A DNA stretch of 64,000 nt from contig CAICTM010000222.1 of assembly GCA_903772945.1 (NCBI GenBank), forward strand, positions 25,406-89,405, in the 5' to 3' direction. Under the pieces are notes generated by a model. It ran no database searches. It was not told where the DNA came from and worked only from the letters and a program-made list of their open reading frames with translations. Each line of letters opens with the position of its first letter. The stretch's first letter is position 1. This stretch comes from Seminavis robusta (Eukaryota > Bacillariophyta > Bacillariophyceae > Naviculales > Naviculaceae). Shown here in pieces: positions 58,000 through 64,000 of this stretch. Both the position numbers and the translations under genes were made by a program.

Positions 58000-59534
58000 C
58001 AAGGTTTCCTATGGAGCATCCAGGAAAAGTCAGGCTTGGATTCCATTTTGTTGTCATTCTGCCATGCATTTCTCCATGGGAAAGGTGCCCTTGTCCTCAC
58101 TCTCAGCACCCAACCTGCACTGTAGAGTATGGTAGAAGAGTGGTTGGCTTTGCATGAAGACTGGAGAACCCATCCCAAAGGTTCAAAGGAGATTGTTGGC
58201 TCAACCATGGCAAAAAATGAGCAGATTTCACATTGGTAGTCAGTCCACCTTGTCTTTCTAGTCGCTTGTCTTTCTAGTAGCTTGTGTGTTGTTGCATTAG
58301 CAGTACCTGGTCAATTTCATGCAATAGTAGTAGCACTGTCAAAGGCTCACGGCCGTTCCATGGCTCCGTAAAAGAGGCTCCGTGAGGCAATTGATCCGTC
58401 GAACGGATCCGTCGAACGGAAGACGCTTGTTTCCATTGCTTGTTGTTCTAGTAGTAGTAGTCGCTTGTTGTTGCATTAGCGGTAGAGGCGTCGTCGTACC
58501 GTGAAAGAGGAGGCGTCATGGTCGCTTTGATTGATTGCTCACTGAAAGAGGCGCCGTGGAAGAAGAAAGTCGAAAAGAACGACCGATCGTCGAACGGCTG
58601 TCGCTGCCGCTGCCGCTGCCGCTAGCCAAACAAGAGGAGCCTGTCATGGTGGTGAGTAGTAGCCTTTGTTAAAAGGAGTAGCCGCTGTAAAGAAGAGGAG
58701 GAAGCATCATCTTGATAGAGCAAAGAAGACGTATCTATTGAAATAATGAAAGAGGTGATGTACCGTAGGAGTGGCTTGGATCGATCCCAGTGATGTCAGT
58801 CTCTATTGCCCTTGTGAAAGCTACCCATTTATGTCTCCGTGGATCCCGCAAAGCCAAACCCTTTGCCCCCCGTAATGGTCCTCAATTTCTTGCCCCTGAT
58901 CCCTCAGAACCTAGTCCTGAATTTCGACTGTTCTTTGCTTAAGCCTGGCCCCGGCTGGCTTCCGTAGATAAATTCCCTACTCTAAACCCCTTCTTCTCAG
59001 TGATGTCAGTTGAGTTTAAGGCTAAGGCTGTATGTCCTTTAAGTCTTTTCCCGTACGTTCCTGGAAGTTCCGGTTCGCATTCGAATGTCGTACCGGGAGC
59101 GGGCTTGCGTTTCTCTCGATAGTTTAGATTCAGCCTGTACTGTATGTTGTAGTGTTTTTAAGCTCATTTTTCTGAAAAAGCAAGATTTCGGAAAAGAAGC
59201 ACTCTAAGTGAGTCATTATGCCTCTCCATACTATTTCTTTACATAGGCTCAAGTTTCCAGTCAGATCTATGCCAACGACAGAAAGAGACGTTTGTTCCAA
59301 ATAGGAGAAATATGTCCCGATAATTCCCACAATGACTTCCAAGTGCTTCATTGAACTTCAATTTCCAAGGACAAGCTGATGCTCGCTGCTCACAGCGAAG
59401 CTGCAGCAACCTCCGTGCTTCGGTGGTCGTATTAGTAGCGTACGGCTGTACGAGTTTCGTTTTGCATTTGATCACAGCAATTTATAAAAATAAGCCAGTG
59501 GAGCTGTGTAACCTCGGCAGAGAGGTTTCAGTGT

Positions 59535-59735
59535 ACAAGCAGATACCCCTATTAGCTTGCTAGCTAGAAGCAGATACCTCTAGTGCTTAGCTAGTGCTTA
59601 ACTTGCGCTTAGCTAGCTAGAAGCAGATCCCCCCTAGCTAGAAGCAGATTCTAGAAGCAGATACCCTAGCTAGCTAGAATACTAGTTATATAGCTTTCGC
59701 TGGCTTTAGAGTTTTTCCTGGTAGAAGCAGATCCC
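59535..59735. repeat. Degenerate AGCAGATACCCCTAGCTAG array
   Basis: At least six copies of an AAGCAGAT.CCC unit, separated by variable CTAGCTAG blocks. Confidence 0.7.
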
Positions 59736-59889
59736 CCTACTAAGATGTATGTAAATAGCTTTAGCTGGTTTAAAAGCACCATCCTAGGAACTTAGACTCT
59801 ATTTAGTTTTTGCTGACTTATTTGTGTTCTAACCCTACCCTTATACCTGCAGGGACCACCGTAGCAGGAAAAACAATTAAAGGGGTTGA

Positions 59890-59916
59890 GGGCTCTGGCA
59901 GCAAGACTGCCGAGGT
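59890..59916 (-). repeat. 27-bp inverted repeat, right copy
   Basis: Perfect reverse complement of 55028-55054, about 90 bases before the start of the next gene. Confidence 0.9.
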
Positions 59917-60002
59917 TAAAAAAATTAAAAGGACGACCACAATTGCAAGCTCAACAAAGTGTGGAATCGAATCGTTTTCACATCGATCCTGCAACATTTA
60001 AC

Positions 60003-62489
60003 ATGGACGACAATAACAACAACGACAGCTACATCCAGATTGGTGGAAGTGTTAGCGGGAGCAGTATCACCGAAACAGACGAAGTCCTGGATGAGGAGTG
60101 CCAAAGCAGTGTCGACAAAAGCCAAGTGTCGGAAGCCGATGGACTTTGCGATGACGCCGTAACACCCGAACAAAAAGACAAAGAGACGCTGTCTCTTGTG
60201 GATTTTGGCGTTGATGATGAAGATAATAATTCACATGATCAATCTCTTTTTTCTGTAAACTCAGCAGAGGCTCGAGAAAGGGCCATTCAAGATGGTTTCC
60301 TCGCCTTTCTTACGGGCTACGTACAGAATGATGTCTTTGCCCGCTTCATGGAATTTCTGACCAAGATATGGGGCTTTTTGATGAAGAAGATAGGTCGGGG
60401 ACAGAGCGATGGAGATGATCAGGATTTTGGGGCAGAGGATTTGGCTGAAGAATTGATGGACATCGCAGATCCAGGGCTGACCAATTTGAACTCTGGCTTT
60501 AACACCAGCATGCATAGTGTCACCAGTAGTGGAGGAGGTGGTGGTGGGACGGCACCTGGCCCTCCTCCAGGAGTAGCGGAGATGGCATCCGCTGCCGCAA
60601 ACAGCGCTGCAAGTGGAGCAGCCAGTGGGGCAGCAGCTGGAGCAGGGGCAGCCACCGCCGGTGGATTGGGTGGCTTGGCAGGAATGGCGGGAGCTGTGGC
60701 AGGAGCCGGGGCCGCAACACAAGGTGGAATTGCAATGGGAGTTGGTCTGTTATCTTATAACAGAATATGTGTTGATTGAGACTATCCTCAATTGTTGCTC
60801 AACTTTTGCCCGCTAATTCTTTCTCAAATCCAGCTGCTGTTACAGCGGCTGTTGTTTCTACTGGAGTAACCGTCAACAATGTTACGATGCCAGTTGCCTA
60901 TGATTCCACCTTTGTGCCACCAGTGTGCTCGGAAGCTTCTGTAAAGAAAATAGGGTTTGTTGAACTCCAAGTGCAGGCCTTGCCCCCAGAGGCTATTGAA
61001 ACTCGGAAATCGGTTCTCGAAGAGTGAGTTACTTTAGGCTTGGTAAACCACTCACAACCACTGGCAATCTGAGCTAGTGGAGGTTTATTCTACTTTACAG
61101 CTACCTGACGATGCCCCTCTTGCTTTGTTTTCTCAGAATGTTTCGAGATATCTACAATGAAATCTCAGGAATGTGCTTGGATCCGATGGCACGAGTCATG
61201 CATAGAGCCATTCTTCAAAGCTGGGACACTGACTGGGGCCCATGGTCAAATGCAAGCGGGGGCCTCAATATGATGAACATGACCGCAGAAGACTATGAAC
61301 AAGCATTAGTTCAGAGCATTACAACAACTTTCTGGGAGGCACACTTGGGTTGTGAAGGTTGTCCTGACCATGAGCCGTTGTTTGAAGCCCCCGACAATAC
61401 GGGATCACGGCGGAGGATGAATGCCCCGGGAGAATACTACTGGCAACATGACCAACGCCGCTTGATGCAGTTTAACCTCATGCAGTGAGTTCTTTCCACT
61501 CTTTGCTGCATCCTTTGGATACAACCTGGAGCCAGTTCTGCAAGGGAATGGTACTGCTGACATTATCATCTCCATCTCTGGCAATGTGACTCAAGAAATG
61601 AGAGTTGTGGCAGGATCCACCAGAGAAATGAGGCAAGACGGTACATTTGATGTCAACTCGACAGTGCTAGAGATTGGCGCAAAAGAGATTGACGAGGCAT
61701 ATGAAGCTGTTCAAGCAAATGGGGGCACTATTATTGCCCCATTTGTTAGCAACGACCTGTCAGAAATCAGCGATTGTCTGGAGAGCAGCAGAGCTGCAGA
61801 AGAGAGCATGGTTTCTGATTTTTGCAAGGTGGTATTAGAGACATCTACTGCGGATACTCAGGTTCTCTTAGATTGCGTGGATAACCCCACCTCCAAGCAG
61901 TGCCAAGAGATTCTTCCTGGATTATTGGATGCCTCCACACGCCTATCTGAAACACAAACATCTGAGCAACCAGAAGCTGAGTTGCAAGAAATTGCTGATG
62001 AAGGCGCTCGCAACAATGAAATCATGGTGGATGAAGTTAATGCAGAGACGGGGGGCGATGATATGCAATCTGTGAATGACATTCCAACTGCAGAATCCCT
62101 GGTTGAACCACCAAGTAGGCCTCAGATGACTTCAGCTGATGCGAATGCTGGGTCAGATTCAGATCCAAAACCGAGCGCATCTCCAGCTGTCTCTAATGGC
62201 AGCCCTGCTCTCAATCCAAGCAAGTCTTCTCCAATTGCTTCAACTCCAATGGGACCTTCAGGGAATGCTCCCACCCAAGTTGCTATGTCAATGTATGCTC
62301 TCCAAGGACCATCAGTCATTGGGACAAACCAACAGCCCACAACATGGGTATCCTCAAAAAAAAACTGAACGTCTAATAACGGATCTTGAGGACGACCCAC
62401 GAGCTAAGGCCCGGGTATTTCCCACAGTCAAGTCTTCTCACCGGCCACACTGGCCTCCTGAGAGGGTGCGACGCCTGTTAGCTATCTAA
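60003..62489 (+). pseudogene. Unknown Ala/Gly-rich multi-exon protein, two frameshifts
   Basis: Exons 60003-60744, 60834-61023 and 61137 onward, with GT-AG introns of 89 and 113 bp. The ATG at 60003 (MDDNNNNDSYIQI) replaces a longer TTG frame. The acidic N-terminus is followed by AEARERAIQDGFLAFLTGYV, FARFMEFLTKIWGFLMKKI and a Gly/Ala-rich hydrophobic stretch (about 60535-60870) that may enter membranes. The third exon carries CEGCPDHEPLFEAPD and, after a one-base shift at 61486, FFPLFAASFGYNLEPVLQGN, then an acidic S/P-rich tail. A run of nine A at about 62356-62364 shifts the frame again. The current stop is 62368, but the homologous fragment at 57.4 kb shows that the original C-terminus ended at 62489 (PPERVRRLLAI). 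Both shifts equal one extra base, so assembly error or recent decay are both possible. I do not recognise the family. Confidence 0.6.
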
Positions 62490-62618
62490 GGATTTGTACA
62501 CTGAGGTCGGAGCCATGATTCACCACAAATCACGAGCTCTTTGTTGAAGAGAGTTGGGGTTGGTAAAGAGGTTTGAGGGGGGTAGGAGGGGTAAGGAAAA
62601 AGGGATGGTAGGTTCCGA
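62490..62618. other. Short spacer
   Basis: Includes a G-rich run (TTTGAGGGGGGTAGGAGGGG, about 62572-62591). Nothing else seen. Confidence 0.4.
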
Positions 62619-62951
62619 CTATCCTGTTTCCAGGGCTGTGGTGTAGTGACTCTCTTGTAACACAGGTTCCCATGTGTTCAAAAATTGAATGATGACTGGC
62701 GATTCGAGTGGTATCTGGAATAGCCATTCCAAATGTTCGGGGACTTCTTGCTGGTATGCTTCGTAGAACTGAGTGAGTTGTCGGATTGCTTGTGCTTTCT
62801 TTGCTTGTGACTTGGTTCTCATATCGTGCCCATGTCTGTCTTGGTTGCGCATGTCCCAGAGTTTCCACCATTCTTTATAGATAATGTCAATGAGTCCAGT
62901 AAGCCATGTGAGTCCATTGTTGCGTTTGGTTGCGGTCTTTTTCATGTTCAA
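62619..62951 (-). pseudogene. Retroelement-associated ORF fragment
   Basis: 110 codons, ATG at 62951. It reads TGLIDIIYKEWWKLWDMRNQ, RHGHDMRTKSQAKKAQAIRQ, QEVPEHLEWLFQIPL and LNTWEPVLQ. The pattern W-x-x-W-x-x-RN-x-x-x-HG resembles the C-terminal region that follows reverse transcriptase in multicopy diatom elements. It could also be part of a gag-like ORF, since it lies about 70 bases inside a possible LTR and primer site. Confidence 0.45.
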
Positions 62952-63022
62952 ATATCGGTCTTGTTCCTGACTGAATTGTTTAGAGATTCTCCCCTTTAAG
63001 GTGGTAACCCACGGACTTTAAG

Positions 63023-63034
63023 CCAGCGCCAAAT
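63023..63034 (-). other. Candidate primer-binding site
   Basis: On the minus strand ATTTGGCGCTGG follows TTAACA, which could be an LTR end. TTGGCGC-type sites are common in LTR retrotransposons. Confidence 0.4.
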
Positions 63035-64000
63035 TGTTAATTATTTATTTATTTTAACTAGCATTATCGCGACAAACGATGTTGTTCGATGCTGCTGCTA
63101 AAGGTGTGCTAGAATAGCTGATAAGCCAATCAATCCACCTTTTATACATGCAAGAGCTCTTGCTAATAGTATTGGCGAGGTGTAACCGGTGGCCCTGGGC
63201 CGATGTTTGATCGGCCTGTTATCCTTCTATCTCGTCGCAGAACAGCGATCGATTCTTCGAATTGGCTGCATGAAGCCCTTAGATCTCGATGTGTGCTGCA
63301 AGTATGGCCCCACAACCAACACCTACTCTCTTCCTTACAGTAAAAGGAAGCGATATTGCTTTGGTTGCAGGGCCATACTATCAGCAGGAACTGAGATAAT
63401 GAGGTCGCCAACAGTGACAGTCGGTTGATCGATCTGTTGTTGTTGTTAGTTTGTTTCGATTTTCGAACGGAATCTCGCTTTTCCATAATTTCCAAACGTC
63501 CGAACTCAATTTTTCACTGGAACCGTATTCTTCTACTGATTTACTGTAGACTGACTTGCTAGATTCACCGGCAAGTCCCGTTTGGACCGCAAAATGTGAG
63601 CGTTGTAATAAAATACCAGTCAAGGAAGGACGTTATACCACTGCAATACACGGCTCTTAGCCTTATTCGCGACTCGATCCTAGATAGGGTTTGAGTTCGA
63701 CTCATGACTGAGTCTCTCGTGAATAGTCATTGAGACAGGTTCTCATGACCGCTCTAGTCATACTAGGTTGATGATGAAACATCGCTCTAGATATTTAGCC
63801 AGCGTGGAGTACTTCCACGCCACTAGATAAATGCTAGACGAATCTTCACGCGTTCCGTTTTTGGATCGTGGAGTGAGTAGGATTGCTACCGCAACCTACT
63901 CTATCAACTTTACAGTCTCCCGCGGAGTTCAGATCTACGATCCTTTGGTTGTGATCTCTCTCGTTGATTATGTTTTCATAGCTTTCTAATCCTCTCATAA
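63035..64000 (-). repeat. Possible partial LTR, runs off the window
   Basis: If 63035 is the inner (CA) end, the LTR would read leftward on the minus strand and start at or beyond the window edge. No second copy is visible, and no gene is supported in this stretch. Confidence 0.3.

Larger units (their letters stand above)
57508..60002. other. Gene-poor spacer with hairpins and repeats
   Basis: No gene is supported in about 2.5 kb. It holds a strong hairpin (57923-57999), a 13-bp direct repeat GATCCGTCGAACG at 58393-58418, a GCTGCC run near 58601-58625, a degenerate CTAGCTAGAAGCAGAT array (about 59535-59735) and the right copy of a 27-bp inverted repeat. The region just before 60003 is the likely promoter of the next gene. 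Confidence 0.5.

Noticed and set aside
57412-62489. A 5-kb element bounded by terminal inverted repeats
   Set aside because: The repeated piece is a coding tail ending at a stop codon, and similarity ends at the stop; it is a duplicated gene end.

Overview
The window looks like nuclear DNA of a pennate (raphid) diatom, close to Seminavis or related genera. This is inferred from gene content, with no database search. Signs are short GT-AG introns (75-113 bp) beside a pair of longer ones (about 430 bp), type-II-like membrane proteins with DUF285 or leucine-rich-repeat (LRR) ectodomains, a P/S/T-rich protein with a beta-trefoil lectin tail, a sideroflexin with a plastid-like presequence, a decayed Copia element of diatom type, and gene-poor spacers full of CTAG, GGTACC and TACATGTA palindromes. 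All start codons given are ATG. Where the longest open frame began at TTG or GTG, I moved the start to the first sensible ATG or to a splice site.

Layout. 1-19 kb holds three diverged DUF285 membrane-protein paralogues on the minus strand (1027-2751, 12488-14251, 16851-18743) and a broken-off fragment (about 5890-5975). Between them lie a sideroflexin (4077-5624), a small diatom protein (6562-7260), and a transposase-like cassette with frameshifts (7960-10877) facing an unknown gene (10938-11657). 19.5-22.0 kb is an LRR receptor-like gene with four one-base frameshifts. 22.4-22.9 kb is a relic ORF. 23.3-26.7 kb is a large lipid-transfer-like DEP protein. 27.3-36.0 kb has two paralogues with the same intron position and an 11-residue repeat, separated by an LRR relic (31.57-32.70 kb). 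37.1-43.7 kb is a tandem pair of intact three-exon LRR membrane proteins.

44-51 kb is mobile-element territory: a retroelement tail fragment, then a truncated Copia element whose two LTRs are inverted relative to each other (45789-50989). Its right LTR abuts a 210-bp minisatellite that forms the 5' part of a mucin-like lectin gene (to 54972). 55.1-57.1 kb is an ABCG transporter pseudogene. 57.1-60.0 kb is a gene-poor spacer with hairpins and inverted repeats. 60.0-62.5 kb is a multi-exon gene of unknown function with two frameshifts. 62.6-64.0 kb holds retroelement remains.

How the genes relate: the DUF285 and LRR proteins have different ectodomains but share short motifs in their predicted cytosolic N-termini (a GAHAVQT-like box and an LxEAxxV box before the membrane segment). 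This suggests one common way of trafficking or signalling for two surface-protein families. Much of the rest is gene-family birth and death: fragments, relics and frameshifts next to intact copies.
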